A stretch of DNA of 64,000 nt from Oceanihabitans sp. IOP_32 (GCF_009498295.1 NZ_CP040813.1:787001-851000); one strand, 5' to 3'. Positions 7,630-18,406 are shown, numbered from the stretch's first letter. Made by a program: numbers and translations. Notes: generated by a model from the letters alone, not told the origin.

Positions 7630-10614
7630 ATGGTTAAAAAAACTACTCTAATTTTTATTGTGTGGTTACATATACTCCCACTTACTGCAACTCCAATCTT
7701 AAACAAAAAGTATTGTGGGAATAAGACAGAACTAGTCTCTTATAATGATTTAATATCAAATAAATTAGAAGAAAATGAGTTACCTCTTTATTTCAATGAA
7801 ACCATAACCATTAACCAAAAACTTCTTAAAGCCCCTAAAGTTTCCAATTTTAACCTCCCAAAAGAAAACATTGCAAAACCCTCCACTGATTCAGATTCAT
7901 TAAACCAAGACAGACAGGAAGCCTCGGGATCTTTCCAAGTCATTGAAGACAACAAGTCGTGGGTCGATAGCTTCTCGAATGAAGACATCCAAGAATTACC
8001 AGTAGGTGTAAAACATATTCGAGAGAATATAGAATATGCCATTGGAATCACCCAAGCAACTATAAATAAAGATTATACAGAACTAACTGTTTTTGCAAGG
8101 GTAAAACTACCGCAAACCAATAGTAATGGTAACCCTATAGAGCTTTTTTTTGGAGCCAATAATGTAAAACTTTCGCATCAAGGCGGCATTGTAGGCGACG
8201 CGAATTTAGTATTGTTAGGCGACCTCAACATACCTTTTAATGCCGGTAAATGGATGCTTACACTAAAAGGTGGGTTTGATTATAAAACGGGAAACGTTCA
8301 AAACCTAACCTATGTTACCATTAACTGTGATGGTGTTAAAGAATTAGGGATACAAGGTGTTGTTGAATTTTCAAGAGATTTAATCTTACCTTTAACAGAA
8401 GATGGAAAAGTAGATTTACGAGAAAAAATACTAACCCCAATTACAACAGAAAACGGTACACAGACCATTGAAGTGTTTAATAGAGTAAGAGGTGCTTTTA
8501 ATGTTGTAGCTTCAGACTGGAACGATCTTTTAATAGGTATAGATTTGCAACCTTTTGTATTAACCCAGAAGCGAAACAACAAAGATTATAACGGTAATTT
8601 TCAATTTCACGTCAATCAGGCTGTATTGGATTTTAGCGATATTCGTAATGATCCGATGATATCAAATGCTTTTCCAAACTATTATCACGAAAACGGATTA
8701 CTACTCCCTAACGAAAGAACTTGGAGAGGGGTTTATGTTAATACAGTTCAAGTAAAGCTGCCTACAGAATTTAAAACTAACAACACAATAAATAGAGGTA
8801 AAGATGAGCGTGTCACTTTTGGAGCGCATCACTTAATAATTGACAACTACGGTGTGTCGGGTACTTTTTATGCCGATAATGTTTTCACTTTAGATGAAGG
8901 CAGAACCAATGATAGTAAAGCGTGGGCATATTCATTAGACCATATTGAAATCTCTCTAGCTGCGAATAACTTTATTGGAGCTGACCTTGAAGGCCGTATA
9001 TTATTACCTATATCCCAGGCAGAAAATCCTAATAAAACTTCTAACGAGTTAGGTATGGCTTATAAAGGGCTCATTACTGAAGAAGAATACCTATTGAATG
9101 TAAAAAACGACTCCATTGTCGATTTCAACCTATGGAATGCCAAAGGCCAATTGCTCCCAAATAGTGCTATAGAACTAGCCGTAAGAGATGGAAGGTTTAG
9201 ACCCAAAGCCACTTTGCATGGCAATTTAAAAATTAGAGCAAATCAAAAAAAAGAACAAGAAAATAATAACATCAATAAAGAAAATCTCGTTGAATTTGAT
9301 GGTATTACATTCCAAAATTTAAGATTACAAACCGAAACCCCTCTTTTTGCAGTAGATTATATGGGTTATACTGGTGAAGTAAAATTAGCTAATTTCCCGG
9401 TCTCCATATCCGATATTGGAATAAGTGCAAATGAATTTAATGCCAACCTATATTTCGATTTAGCAATTAACCTTATGGGGAAAGATAATGGATTTGCCGC
9501 AAAAACAAGCTTGACTATTTTAGGTAAATTTAAAGAGGAAAATTATTTGCAAAAATGGGGATTTGAAGGTGTTGATTTAGATGCTATTGCAGTAGATGCT
9601 GATTTAGGTGGCTTTGCTATTTGGGGAAATCTGGAATTAATGAATGACGACCCTGTGTATGGAAATGGTTTTGGTGCTACTCTCGGTGCTCGATTTGACG
9701 TCTTACAAACAGAAATAGAAGTGAATGCCATTTTTGGGAAAACCGATTTTAGATATTGGATGGTTGACGCTATGGTAGATTTACCTCCAGCAGTAGGTAC
9801 AGGTATAATTAATCTATCTGGGTTTGCCGGAGGTGCATCTTACAATATGCGAAGGCAAGATTTTGGTGCTGCCATAAATGGAGACGCATTTACTTACACA
9901 CCAGATAAAAATTATGGATTAGGCTTAAAAGCAATGGTTTTGCTCAGTTTAGGAGATGGTGCCGTTTTAGAAGGTGGAGTTGGTTTTGAGATCCTGTTTA
10001 ATGATAGTGGAGGCATTAGCCAATTAGGACTTTATGGACAAGCTTCTATGATGGGGGTTAAAATCAGTGGATTAGATAACATTACCTCAGCATTAAACAA
10101 ATTTAATGAAAGCGCCACTGCAAAAGCAAAATTCTTAGGTTATAACGAGGACGCCGTTAACAACTCCTTTGTTGGCAGAAATCTATTAGACAAAGCTGAA
10201 AACGAAATGATTAAAGTCCCACACGGAGACTTAACAATAAGCACAAAGTTAGGCGTTGTATTTGATTTTGACAATGAAGTTTTACACGGCGAATTAGAAA
10301 CTTTTGTAAATACTCCCGGCGGCTTTGTTCGTGGCAACGGAGTAAATGGACGGTCGGGATTGTCTGTAATACACCTATCAAAAAAAGAATGGTACCTATA
10401 CCTAGGGACACCAAATAATCCCCAAGGTTTTAAAATAGGTGTAGGGCCTTTAAATTATAGATCTGAAGGGTATTTTATGGTCGGTTCTATAATACCAGGT
10501 TCACCGCCGCCGCCGCCAGAAGTTAGTAGTATTTTAAACTTACCAGAATCTCACTTAGATTATATGCGTGACGAAAATGCTCTAAAAAGTGGAAGAGGCT
10601 TTGCCTTTGGATAA
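7630..10614 (+). CDS. Large exported beta-rich protein, N-terminal part (gene split by an in-frame stop)
   Basis: 994 codons beginning with a hydrophobic signal peptide (MVKKTTLIFIVWLHILPLTATP). The body is made of many short beta-strand repeats rich in Gly, Asn and Asp (for example GVDLDAIAVDADLGGFAIWGN and GFGATLGARFDVLQTEIEV), which suggests an extended surface or outer-membrane-associated beta structure. I do not recognise a catalytic motif. The frame ends at TAA 10612-10614, but the same frame stays open immediately after it and continues to 12483 with the same composition, so this is probably the first two thirds of one protein of about 1617 residues. It opens the run of exported-protein genes that leads into the TANFOR toxins, which suggests a role in their display or export; that is inference. 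Confidence 0.7.
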   Translation: MVKKTTLIFIVWLHILPLTATPILNKKYCGNKTELVSYNDLISNKLEENELPLYFNETITINQKLLKAPKVSNFNLPKENIAKPSTDSDSLNQDRQEASGSFQVIEDNKSWVDSFSNEDIQELPVGVKHIRENIEYAIGITQATINKDYTELTVFARVKLPQTNSNGNPIELFFGANNVKLSHQGGIVGDANLVLLGDLNIPFNAGKWMLTLKGGFDYKTGNVQNLTYVTINCDGVKELGIQGVVEFSRDLILPLTEDGKVDLREKILTPITTENGTQTIEVFNRVRGAFNVVASDWNDLLIGIDLQPFVLTQKRNNKDYNGNFQFHVNQAVLDFSDIRNDPMISNAFPNYYHENGLLLPNERTWRGVYVNTVQVKLPTEFKTNNTINRGKDERVTFGAHHLIIDNYGVSGTFYADNVFTLDEGRTNDSKAWAYSLDHIEISLAANNFIGADLEGRILLPISQAENPNKTSNELGMAYKGLITEEEYLLNVKNDSIVDFNLWNAKGQLLPNSAIELAVRDGRFRPKATLHGNLKIRANQKKEQENNNINKENLVEFDGITFQNLRLQTETPLFAVDYMGYTGEVKLANFPVSISDIGISANEFNANLYFDLAINLMGKDNGFAAKTSLTILGKFKEENYLQKWGFEGVDLDAIAVDADLGGFAIWGNLELMNDDPVYGNGFGATLGARFDVLQTEIEVNAIFGKTDFRYWMVDAMVDLPPAVGTGIINLSGFAGGASYNMRRQDFGAAINGDAFTYTPDKNYGLGLKAMVLLSLGDGAVLEGGVGFEILFNDSGGISQLGLYGQASMMGVKISGLDNITSALNKFNESATAKAKFLGYNEDAVNNSFVGRNLLDKAENEMIKVPHGDLTISTKLGVVFDFDNEVLHGELETFVNTPGGFVRGNGVNGRSGLSVIHLSKKEWYLYLGTPNNPQGFKIGVGPLNYRSEGYFMVGSIIPGSPPPPPEVSSILNLPESHLDYMRDENALKSGRGFAFG

Positions 10615-10692
10615 AATTTCTCTGTAAGTACGGGCGATTTAAGATTTCTTATTTTTTATGCTAATTTTAGTGCAGGTGCTGGTTTCGATATC

Positions 10693-12483
10693 ATGCTTCG
10701 CGACTATGGAGAAGCTAAATGCTCTAACACTGGAGATCAAGTGGGGCTTAATGGTTGGTATGCAAACGGACAAGCCTACGCTTATTTACAAGGCGAGTTA
10801 GGCATACGTATTAAATTATTTTTCGTTAAAAAGAAAATCCCCATCATTAAAGGGGGAGCTGCCGTATTGTTACAAGCCAAAGCTCCAAACCCTATTTGGA
10901 TGCGCGGATATGTGGGCGGTAATTTTAGCGTTTTAGGCGGCCTTGTAAAAGGTAAGTTTAGATTCAAAATCACTATAGGCAAAGAGTGCGTTTTTGAAGA
11001 TGCTTCACCACTTGGTGGCTTAAAAATTATCACAGATGTAACACCAGACGATGGTATTAGTGACATTGACGTTTTTGCAATACCTCAAGCCGCATTTAGC
11101 ATGAAGGTTGGTGAACCCATAATCATTCCAGAAGACGATGGCGATAAAACCTATCGTATTGATTTGGAAGCCTTCAAATTACTACACAACGGAGAAGAAA
11201 TTCCAGGTAATCTAGAGTGGTCCAACTATAAAGATCGCGCCAATTTTGTGTCCTCAGATATTCTACCTCCCCATGAAGAATTAACAGTTCTAGTTGAAGT
11301 GAGTTTTAAACAAAAAATAAACGGTATTTTTAAAACCATAATGGTTGATGGTAAACCTGCCAAAGAAATAGAAGAGCGCAGCTTTACAACCGGCGGCGCG
11401 CCAAACCACATACCATTACACAATATCACCTATGCATACCCTGTGGTCGATCAAAAATATTTTTTAGAAGACGAGTATAATGAGGGCTATATTCAACTTA
11501 AACGCGGGCAAGATTATTTGTTTAATGATGCCGCATGGGAAAGCTATATTAATTACACACAGCAAAATAATGCCAAATCAGTAGAAACAACGTTTAATTA
11601 TAACACGACAGATAATGTAATTAATTACAGCATACCAAATGTGTTGCAAGAAACACAATACACGATGCAAATAGCTAGTAAACTAAAAGGTGGCTCATCT
11701 AATACAAGTACCAATACATCAAGTAACAATAATGCTAAAGATGGAGGTGCTTATGATGCTGGAGTTACAGAAACCAATGTGGAAATTAGAGAGACTAATG
11801 CTCAAAATTTATCAAAAGACGGGGAAATAGAGCGTTTAGCTTACGGTTTTGGAACCTCGAAATACAAAACCTTTAAAAGAAAGATAAATTCCTTTAACAC
11901 AAGTGATTACAATTGGGGTGTTATTTACTCAGATGTCATTTATTTAACCAACCGTGTTAAGGATCATGAACCATTCGATCTTACAGAACTATTAGGCTCT
12001 AATTACACAAACAACATACCGCTTGTAAGTATTGAAGCCACTTTAGACGATACTTATTTTAATGCAGACATAAATCCGCCTTTATATTCCAAATACCCAT
12101 TAGGCGGGCAATACACTTTTAATAATAGGGATGCTGCTGTCTTAGGGACACCTCCAAAATATGCATTGCCCCTATTATCAAATTATCTAAATAATTTAGA
12201 ACATGAGGTTAATGAGCAAAGTCTAAGAACCACATTCCCGTTCCGTTATAATTTGACTATAACCTATAAAGCCGATTGGATCGATTTGCGATCGCAAATA
12301 GTGAACGACCAAGTTGATGGTTTAATACCTAGAGGCAGTCCAGTACTAAATTTTTTAGATGAGAATTACCTTTTTATGCGCTATGGTTTTTATAAAACAA
12401 AACTAAGCTATAAACTACCTGGTGGCATAGAAGGCTCAAGTAGTATATATAAATTTAAAAACCCAATCAATTTTAGAAATTAA
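10693..12483 (+). CDS. Same exported protein, C-terminal part after the premature stop
   Basis: This reading frame is in phase with the preceding gene. The first possible ATG is 10693, but coding character already starts directly after the stop at 10612-10614 (NFSVSTGDLRFLIFYANFS). It has no signal peptide of its own, so it is unlikely to work as a separate exported protein. The first 110 residues continue the Gly-rich beta repeats (FSVLGGLVKGKFRFKI). The rest reads as immunoglobulin-like or fibronectin-like domains (EELTVLVEVSFKQKI), then a Ser/Asn-rich linker near residue 335 and a final domain of unknown function. Either the gene is a recent pseudogene, the stop is read through, or the stop is a base-call error. 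Confidence 0.6.
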   Translation: MLRDYGEAKCSNTGDQVGLNGWYANGQAYAYLQGELGIRIKLFFVKKKIPIIKGGAAVLLQAKAPNPIWMRGYVGGNFSVLGGLVKGKFRFKITIGKECVFEDASPLGGLKIITDVTPDDGISDIDVFAIPQAAFSMKVGEPIIIPEDDGDKTYRIDLEAFKLLHNGEEIPGNLEWSNYKDRANFVSSDILPPHEELTVLVEVSFKQKINGIFKTIMVDGKPAKEIEERSFTTGGAPNHIPLHNITYAYPVVDQKYFLEDEYNEGYIQLKRGQDYLFNDAAWESYINYTQQNNAKSVETTFNYNTTDNVINYSIPNVLQETQYTMQIASKLKGGSSNTSTNTSSNNNAKDGGAYDAGVTETNVEIRETNAQNLSKDGEIERLAYGFGTSKYKTFKRKINSFNTSDYNWGVIYSDVIYLTNRVKDHEPFDLTELLGSNYTNNIPLVSIEATLDDTYFNADINPPLYSKYPLGGQYTFNNRDAAVLGTPPKYALPLLSNYLNNLEHEVNEQSLRTTFPFRYNLTITYKADWIDLRSQIVNDQVDGLIPRGSPVLNFLDENYLFMRYGFYKTKLSYKLPGGIEGSSSIYKFKNPINFRN

Positions 12484-12511
12484 TACAAACAACAATTAAA
12501 TAATTAAAACC

Positions 12512-12997
12512 ATGAAAACAATGAACAACATTAAAACAGTAATCGTACTAGCAACATTGGTATTTTCCAGTCTATTAACTATGTCGTGCAGCAGTGATGA
12601 CGATAATCAAGACCCAATAGTAGGCACATGGCTTCAGGTTTCTGAATTGGATGAACGATTTTTAAATGATGTTCCAGACGGGACATTTAATCAAGTAGTA
12701 GATGCAAACAATTTTATAAGGGTTACATTTAATGCAGACGGCACATTTACGGAACTGTATTCAGAATCCTTTATTTTAAATGGACAGGAGGTTGTAGAAA
12801 CAGAGGCTTATTCAGGAACCTACACCATTAGCGGTAGCACACTTACGTGTATAGAGGAAGGCTACCCAGACGATCCCTATATAAGAGAATTTACTTTAAA
12901 TGGAGATACTCTAACCTTGGTATTTACTGAAGGATATACAGACCAAAATAATGATGTTAGAAGATACGTGACAACAGAAACTTATAGCAGACAATAA
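12512..12997 (+). CDS. Lipocalin-like lipoprotein
   Basis: 161 residues with a lipoprotein signal (VFSSLLTMSCSSDDD: Cys at the lipobox, then Ser/Asp as in exported Bacteroidota lipoproteins). The mature part has the pattern of the small lipocalin-like/DUF family: PIVGTWLQVSE, then VTFNADGTFTELY, YSGTYTISGSTLTCI and TLNGDTLTLVFTE. Probably surface- or periplasm-exposed; ligand unknown. It follows the split beta-rich gene by 28 bp and precedes a hairpin. Confidence 0.75.
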   Translation: MKTMNNIKTVIVLATLVFSSLLTMSCSSDDDNQDPIVGTWLQVSELDERFLNDVPDGTFNQVVDANNFIRVTFNADGTFTELYSESFILNGQEVVETEAYSGTYTISGSTLTCIEEGYPDDPYIREFTLNGDTLTLVFTEGYTDQNNDVRRYVTTETYSRQ

Positions 12998-13005
12998 AAA
13001 ACCCA

Positions 13006-13035
13006 ATACTAGTGCGATAAATATCGCACTAGTAT
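13006..13035. other. Perfect 14-bp hairpin between two exported-protein genes
   Basis: ATACTAGTGCGATA (13006-13019) and its exact complement (13022-13035) form a hairpin with a 2-nt loop, 8 bp after the lipocalin-like gene. An A-run follows it on the plus strand and a T-run follows it only on the minus strand. It is therefore not a textbook plus-strand terminator; it could be an RNA-processing or stabilising hairpin. Confidence 0.6.
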
Positions 13036-13053
13036 AAAAAATATCCCTTTGTT

Positions 13054-15135
13054 TTGAAATACAAAACGCTTCATATCGCTTTTTTGTTTTGCTTACTAAC
13101 TGCTTTAGGATGGTCTCAAAACCCCAATATAAAGGATAGTTTACCAACAGTAAAACTCTTATCTCGTGTTCAAGAAAACAAAATTTTGTTGCGTTGGGCT
13201 ATAGATGACGCTTTGGCGTGGCAAAAAATGAATGCTAACGGTTTTGTGTTAGAAAAATATCTGTTTTCTATTAATGGCGAGCGTTTGCCACAACCAAAAC
13301 AACTTTGGAGCAAAACGATAAAAGCAGATCCTTTAGAGACCTGGCAAGATATTGTTACAGAGAATGACTATGCCGCTATTATTGCACAAGCTATTTATGG
13401 AGAAAGCTTTCAAGTAGATGGCAGTCAAGGCGAACTGGCCGATATTGTAAATTTATCTCAAGAAATAGAACAACGTTTCTCCTTTGCTTTGTTAGCAGCC
13501 GACATGAATTTTGAAGCCGCCACAAAAGCAGGTTGGGGATTTACAGACAAGACGGTAAAACAGAATGAACATTATGTCTATAAAATTAAATCAGCATTAC
13601 CACAAGCGCAATTAAACATTAAAAGCAGCGCTGTAATAGCAGGACTTAAAGATTACGAACCTTTACCTGCGCCCATAGATTTACAAGGTATTTATGGCGA
13701 TAAAAATGTCATTCTAACTTGGGAATATGAGCTTTTTAAAAGTATTTATACTTCCTATAACCTAGAACGCTCTGAAGACAATAGAACGTTTAAAGCATTA
13801 AGTACCGAGCCCTTGGTTAATCTTAATGATAAACCCAATGCGCCCGCCAAACGCATGTATTACATAGATTCTTTAGCACAAAACAACAAAACCTATTACT
13901 ATCGTGTTAATGGTATTTCAGCATTTGGAGAATACGGCACATATTCCGATACCATTTCTGGACAAGGACACCCTAACTTAACGTTTTCACCTAGTATTTA
14001 CGATTTTAAATTCACCAACAACCCAAACGAAGCACAAATTATTTGGAAATTCCCAAAAGAAGGTGAAGTTAGCATCAAAAAATTCCAGCTTAATCGCGCA
14101 GACAAAGATTCTGGACCATATACAGTCGTAGTCGATAGTATTCCTGTAACACAAAGAGAGTTTACATATTCTAATTTAGAATCTTCTAATTATTTTACCA
14201 TTACAGCAGTAGGCAAAGCACCAAATCAACAAAGAACATCGTTTAGCACCCTTATTCAGCCAGTGGATTCCATTCCACCCGCAATCCCAATCGAATTACA
14301 AGGAAAAATAGATAGCCTAGGCATTGTACGCTTTAGTTGGAAACAAAATGAAGAAAAAGATATTTTAGGCTATCGTGTATTTAGAGGATTTACCGAAAAG
14401 GAAGAGCCCTCACAACGCACGGTTTCCCCTATAGTAGCCAATAGGTTTATAGATACGGTTGAAATTAAAAACTTAAACTCGAAAGTATATTACCAAGTAG
14501 TAGCGGTCGATAAGCGTTTTAACCACTCTAAAAAATCGGCAGTACTGGTTTTAGAGAAGCCTGATGTTATACCACCAACAGCTCCAGTTTTCTCCAATTA
14601 CAAACTAAAAAAAGGGCATGTAAGACTCACTTGGATAAATTCTTCAGAAGCTAATGCCACACACATCCTCTCCAGAAAAAACATGAGCGATAACACAGCA
14701 TGGCAGGAAATATATAAGGTTACCGATACTATTCAAACCTTTACAGATAGCCAAGTAGAAGCCAATAAAAAATACCGTTATACAATAAAGGCCATCGATA
14801 AAAGTGGTTTAGAATCTTTACCCTCTGCACCGCTTACCATTAAGGTGGTTAACCTGAGCCCACCCAAGCTTATAAAAGATATTAGTTTTACAGTTTATAG
14901 AGCAGATAATTATATAGAATTGTTTTGGCGAGCGGAAGACACTAATATCGCAGAATATACGGTTTACAAACAAATTAATGATAAAGACCCTAGCACTTGG
15001 CGTATTGTACCCGTAAACATTAAACGATTGGTGGACGATGCGGTTAATCCCAATCAAGTATATACCTATCACATTCGAGCGACTTTAAAAAACGGAAAGT
15101 TTACGCAAGTTAAAAAGGTGGTGATAAAATTTTAA
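13054..15135 (+). CDS. Exported fibronectin type III repeat protein
   Basis: 693 residues. The start is TTG at 13054, directly followed by a signal peptide (KTLHIAFLFCLLTALGWSQ); no ATG fits better. After an N-terminal domain of about 180 residues there are four to five fibronectin-III-like modules, each starting with a phrase such as PAPIDLQGIYGDKNVILTWEY or APVFSNYKLKKGHVRLTWI and ending in a YYYRV or YYQVVAVD strand. No enzyme motif is visible. It ends 4 bp before the SprB-repeat gene, so the two are probably co-transcribed. Likely a structural or adhesive protein in the envelope. Confidence 0.8.
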   Translation: MKYKTLHIAFLFCLLTALGWSQNPNIKDSLPTVKLLSRVQENKILLRWAIDDALAWQKMNANGFVLEKYLFSINGERLPQPKQLWSKTIKADPLETWQDIVTENDYAAIIAQAIYGESFQVDGSQGELADIVNLSQEIEQRFSFALLAADMNFEAATKAGWGFTDKTVKQNEHYVYKIKSALPQAQLNIKSSAVIAGLKDYEPLPAPIDLQGIYGDKNVILTWEYELFKSIYTSYNLERSEDNRTFKALSTEPLVNLNDKPNAPAKRMYYIDSLAQNNKTYYYRVNGISAFGEYGTYSDTISGQGHPNLTFSPSIYDFKFTNNPNEAQIIWKFPKEGEVSIKKFQLNRADKDSGPYTVVVDSIPVTQREFTYSNLESSNYFTITAVGKAPNQQRTSFSTLIQPVDSIPPAIPIELQGKIDSLGIVRFSWKQNEEKDILGYRVFRGFTEKEEPSQRTVSPIVANRFIDTVEIKNLNSKVYYQVVAVDKRFNHSKKSAVLVLEKPDVIPPTAPVFSNYKLKKGHVRLTWINSSEANATHILSRKNMSDNTAWQEIYKVTDTIQTFTDSQVEANKKYRYTIKAIDKSGLESLPSAPLTIKVVNLSPPKLIKDISFTVYRADNYIELFWRAEDTNIAEYTVYKQINDKDPSTWRIVPVNIKRLVDDAVNPNQVYTYHIRATLKNGKFTQVKKVVIKF

Positions 15136-15139
15136 GGTT

Positions 15140-18100
15140 ATGAATATGAAAAAAATTTTTTTTGTTTCCTTTATATTATTTGCTTCTATTTCTAATTCTC
15201 AAGAGAAATATCAAATAGAATTCTATAATTTAAATTACAGAATAAATAAAGGTGTAAAAAACAGTACAAATTCTAATATTAATATTAAAATACATTTTGA
15301 TGATGGTACTGAAGAGACTTTATATTTTCGACCAATTAGAAATAGAGGAGACAATGAAGTTAATTATAAGATTGATCCAATTATTATTAGAAATAAAAGG
15401 CCAACCAAAATTAGTTGTTATGTTCATGTAAATTTTAGAACAGGAACAGATGCAAATTCCACTAAAAATATCACAATAAACCCACCATGTAATGAAGGTT
15501 TCTTTGATGAAGGTTATTCCCCAAGAATGACAAATGTGAGTTTTAATTATAAAGTACATCCTCTCTTATCCTTAAAACACCCTCCAAATACTTTAATTGG
15601 TTTTAACGATGCGTTTACCTTTTCTACCAAAGATGATTCATTAGGTTTTCCAACTTCATTTTACAATTGGCAATATCAAATAGTTGCGAGTGGCTCACCT
15701 TTGCCAAATGGTTGGTTTGACATGCCCTACAGCACTCAAGGTGATGCAAACCCTACTATAGTTCCATCTACATTTATAAATAAGGTTCATATTGGAAAAC
15801 GTATATATTTAAGAGTGGTTTCTTGTAATTACTATACTTCTAATGAAACTATATTTTATGAATTAACCAGATCTGCCCCTCATATCAATAGTGCACAGCC
15901 TAAAAAAACAACATGTTATAATGCAATAGATGGAAGTGTAAATTTTAATTTTGATAGAGATTTATTAAATGGAGAGAATTTTAATATTAGCTTAACAAAT
16001 ACTACTTTAAATACAGACCATTCTGAAGAAAATATAGAAAACGATATTATAAATAGAAACTATAAAATTAATAATTTACCTCCAGGGACTTATGTTGCCC
16101 AAGTATTTGGGGGAGATATTATTGGCTACGGCGGTGTTCCGTGGAATACTTATGTAGAGTCCGCTGCTCATAAAGCTACTTTCAATATCACAAAACCATC
16201 TCCAGTAGAATTTACAGCAACACATACCAATGTTAACTGCAATGAAGGAAGCGATGGGTCTATAACCATAAAAGCTACAGGTGGCACAGGAAATTATAAG
16301 TATGTTATTAATGAACAAGCGCCTTTAGCGTTTTCAAATGGCAGTACGCACATAGAAACAGGATTGCCAAATGGATCGTACACCATTAAAGTCCTAGACT
16401 CTAATGATTGTTTAGCTCAAAAAATCAGTCGCGACAGTAACGATAATATTATTGGCTCACAGGGCGTTTTAACAGAAACCATCTTAATTACCCAACCCGA
16501 TGAACCTGTTAGCGTAGAGTTTCCGCTTGATGGTGTTCAAGAACCCACAGCCTTCGGGTTTTCCAATGGAAGCATCACCGCTAAAATAAATGGTGGCACA
16601 AAATTTCTTGATGACAGCTATAGTTTCACATGGAAATATTTTGATTCCCAAACAGCAACATGGATTAATTGGTCTACATTTAATTACGATTTTGATACAA
16701 CAACAAAAGATTGGTTTATCATTTTAAAAAATGCAAAAGCTGGAGACTACAAGCTAACCGTTACCGATGCTAACTATACAAACGCAACAAACACAGCAGG
16801 TTGTACCATTATTGATGCACCGTTTACCTTAAAACAACCGCCCTTACTAGAATTAGAAATTATAGAAACCAAAGCCATCTCTTGTAATAATACCAATACC
16901 TTTGGAAACCCTTGGAGCGATGGCGAGTTAACAGCTATAGCTACTGGAGGGGTACCATTTAACCCACTAATTAACGGAGAGCACGCCTATAGATATATAT
17001 GGAAAAAGAAGGATTCCACAGGAGTTTATAAGGTAATTAGTGGAGAAATAAGCAAGGTACTATCCAACATCGATGTTGGCGATTACGCTGTAAATATTAT
17101 AGATGCTAATGGCATAACTATAGGCACCTCATTAAATAATGTAGTGACTCCTGTAGATGTTTTAACCACTATAAAACAGCCTGATTTATTAGAAGTTACA
17201 CTAAAAAAAGAAGATGTGTCTTGTGTTTCAGGTAACGATGGCTCAGCAACAGTAAGCATTACGGGAGGAATCCCTCCTTATACCATCCAGTGGGCCAATG
17301 GCCAAAACACAGCAACCGCCACAGGATTAACAGCTAACAATCATGTCGTATATGTAACAGATGCCCGTGGTTGTATGGCTACTGGTAATATTACTATTGA
17401 TCAACCAAATGGAATACAGATTGAAACACTTAAAAAAACTCTTCCTACGTGCTACGGAGGTAATGATGGTAGCATAGAATTGCAAATCACTGGCGGAGAA
17501 TTGCCATATACCTATTCTTGGAGTACTGGAGAAGCCACCACAAGCATACAAAACCTATCTGAAGGGATCTATACATTTAAATTAACAGATGCTAACGGAT
17601 GTGTTGCCTTTAAAGAAATTGTTTTGGAAGATCCAAACAAAATCGAAATCGACTTGGATGCCGACAGAACTTTATGTAAAAATCAATACTATAATTTAGA
17701 TGCTAGCATCGACGATCCTCATGCCACGTATCTATGGACGTCTAACAATGGTTTTAGTTCTACAAATGCTCAAATTAGTGTTACAGAAGCTGGGATTTAT
17801 GAGGTTACAGCAACAACAGCTTTAGGCTGTACAGCAACAGATAGTGTAATAATAACAACAGACGACATAGAAATAGATGTTGAGTTTTTATTAAGTTCTC
17901 AAGCCTATGTAGAGGAGGATGTTATTTTATTTAATGTAAGTGACCCTTTAGGAGAAAACTCTAATTGGGACATCCCTAAAAATGTCACAATTGTTAACCA
18001 AACCAAAACTTCCATTACATTGCGTTTCCCAGAAGCAAACACTTATAAAATAGGACTCACATCTACTCAAGGCAGTTGTTATGCCAACCAGTACAAAAAT

Positions 18101-18406
18101 ATTGTGGTAGAGGATCGCATTGGCCTACCAAGCTCTGGTGATGCCAAGAATCCATTTATTGAAGCATTTAGCCTTACACCAAATCCAAATACAGGACAGT
18201 TTCAAATTGTTATCCATCTCACTGAATCTAGTCCAATAGCCATTCGTGTTTTTGATGTACATGGCGGTTTTGTTTTAGAGCATCTCACACAACATACCGC
18301 TAAGGATTATACCATTCCAATGCAGGTTTCTTTGCAAGCAGGTGTTTATTTTGTGGTATTAGAAACGGCCAAAGAAACACAAGTTAAACGTATGATAGCT
18401 AAATGA
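15140..18406 (+). CDS. SprB-repeat protein with type IX secretion sorting domain
   Basis: 1088 residues with an N-terminal signal peptide (MNMKKIFFVSFILFASISNSQ). From about residue 350 there are SprB-type repeats, each with the pattern C-x-G-x-DGS-x-x-x-x-x-GGxPPYxxxW-x-x-G and a following YxxxVTDxxGC (for example SCVSGNDGSATVSITGG, then LPTCYGGNDGSIELQITGG). The last 90 residues form a type A T9SS C-terminal domain (FSLTPNPNTGQFQIVI, then LQAGVYFVVLET and a Lys/Arg end), so the protein should cross the outer membrane by T9SS and be attached to the surface. SprB-repeat proteins are known surface adhesins in gliding flavobacteria. It overlaps the next gene by 4 bp (ATGA). Confidence 0.9.
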   Translation: MNMKKIFFVSFILFASISNSQEKYQIEFYNLNYRINKGVKNSTNSNINIKIHFDDGTEETLYFRPIRNRGDNEVNYKIDPIIIRNKRPTKISCYVHVNFRTGTDANSTKNITINPPCNEGFFDEGYSPRMTNVSFNYKVHPLLSLKHPPNTLIGFNDAFTFSTKDDSLGFPTSFYNWQYQIVASGSPLPNGWFDMPYSTQGDANPTIVPSTFINKVHIGKRIYLRVVSCNYYTSNETIFYELTRSAPHINSAQPKKTTCYNAIDGSVNFNFDRDLLNGENFNISLTNTTLNTDHSEENIENDIINRNYKINNLPPGTYVAQVFGGDIIGYGGVPWNTYVESAAHKATFNITKPSPVEFTATHTNVNCNEGSDGSITIKATGGTGNYKYVINEQAPLAFSNGSTHIETGLPNGSYTIKVLDSNDCLAQKISRDSNDNIIGSQGVLTETILITQPDEPVSVEFPLDGVQEPTAFGFSNGSITAKINGGTKFLDDSYSFTWKYFDSQTATWINWSTFNYDFDTTTKDWFIILKNAKAGDYKLTVTDANYTNATNTAGCTIIDAPFTLKQPPLLELEIIETKAISCNNTNTFGNPWSDGELTAIATGGVPFNPLINGEHAYRYIWKKKDSTGVYKVISGEISKVLSNIDVGDYAVNIIDANGITIGTSLNNVVTPVDVLTTIKQPDLLEVTLKKEDVSCVSGNDGSATVSITGGIPPYTIQWANGQNTATATGLTANNHVVYVTDARGCMATGNITIDQPNGIQIETLKKTLPTCYGGNDGSIELQITGGELPYTYSWSTGEATTSIQNLSEGIYTFKLTDANGCVAFKEIVLEDPNKIEIDLDADRTLCKNQYYNLDASIDDPHATYLWTSNNGFSSTNAQISVTEAGIYEVTATTALGCTATDSVIITTDDIEIDVEFLLSSQAYVEEDVILFNVSDPLGENSNWDIPKNVTIVNQTKTSITLRFPEANTYKIGLTSTQGSCYANQYKNIVVEDRIGLPSSGDAKNPFIEAFSLTPNPNTGQFQIVIHLTESSPIAIRVFDVHGGFVLEHLTQHTAKDYTIPMQVSLQAGVYFVVLETAKETQVKRMIAK

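Noticed and set aside
13006-13035. Plus-strand intrinsic terminator
   Set aside because: The hairpin is perfect but no T-run follows on the plus strand, so it is listed only as a hairpin.
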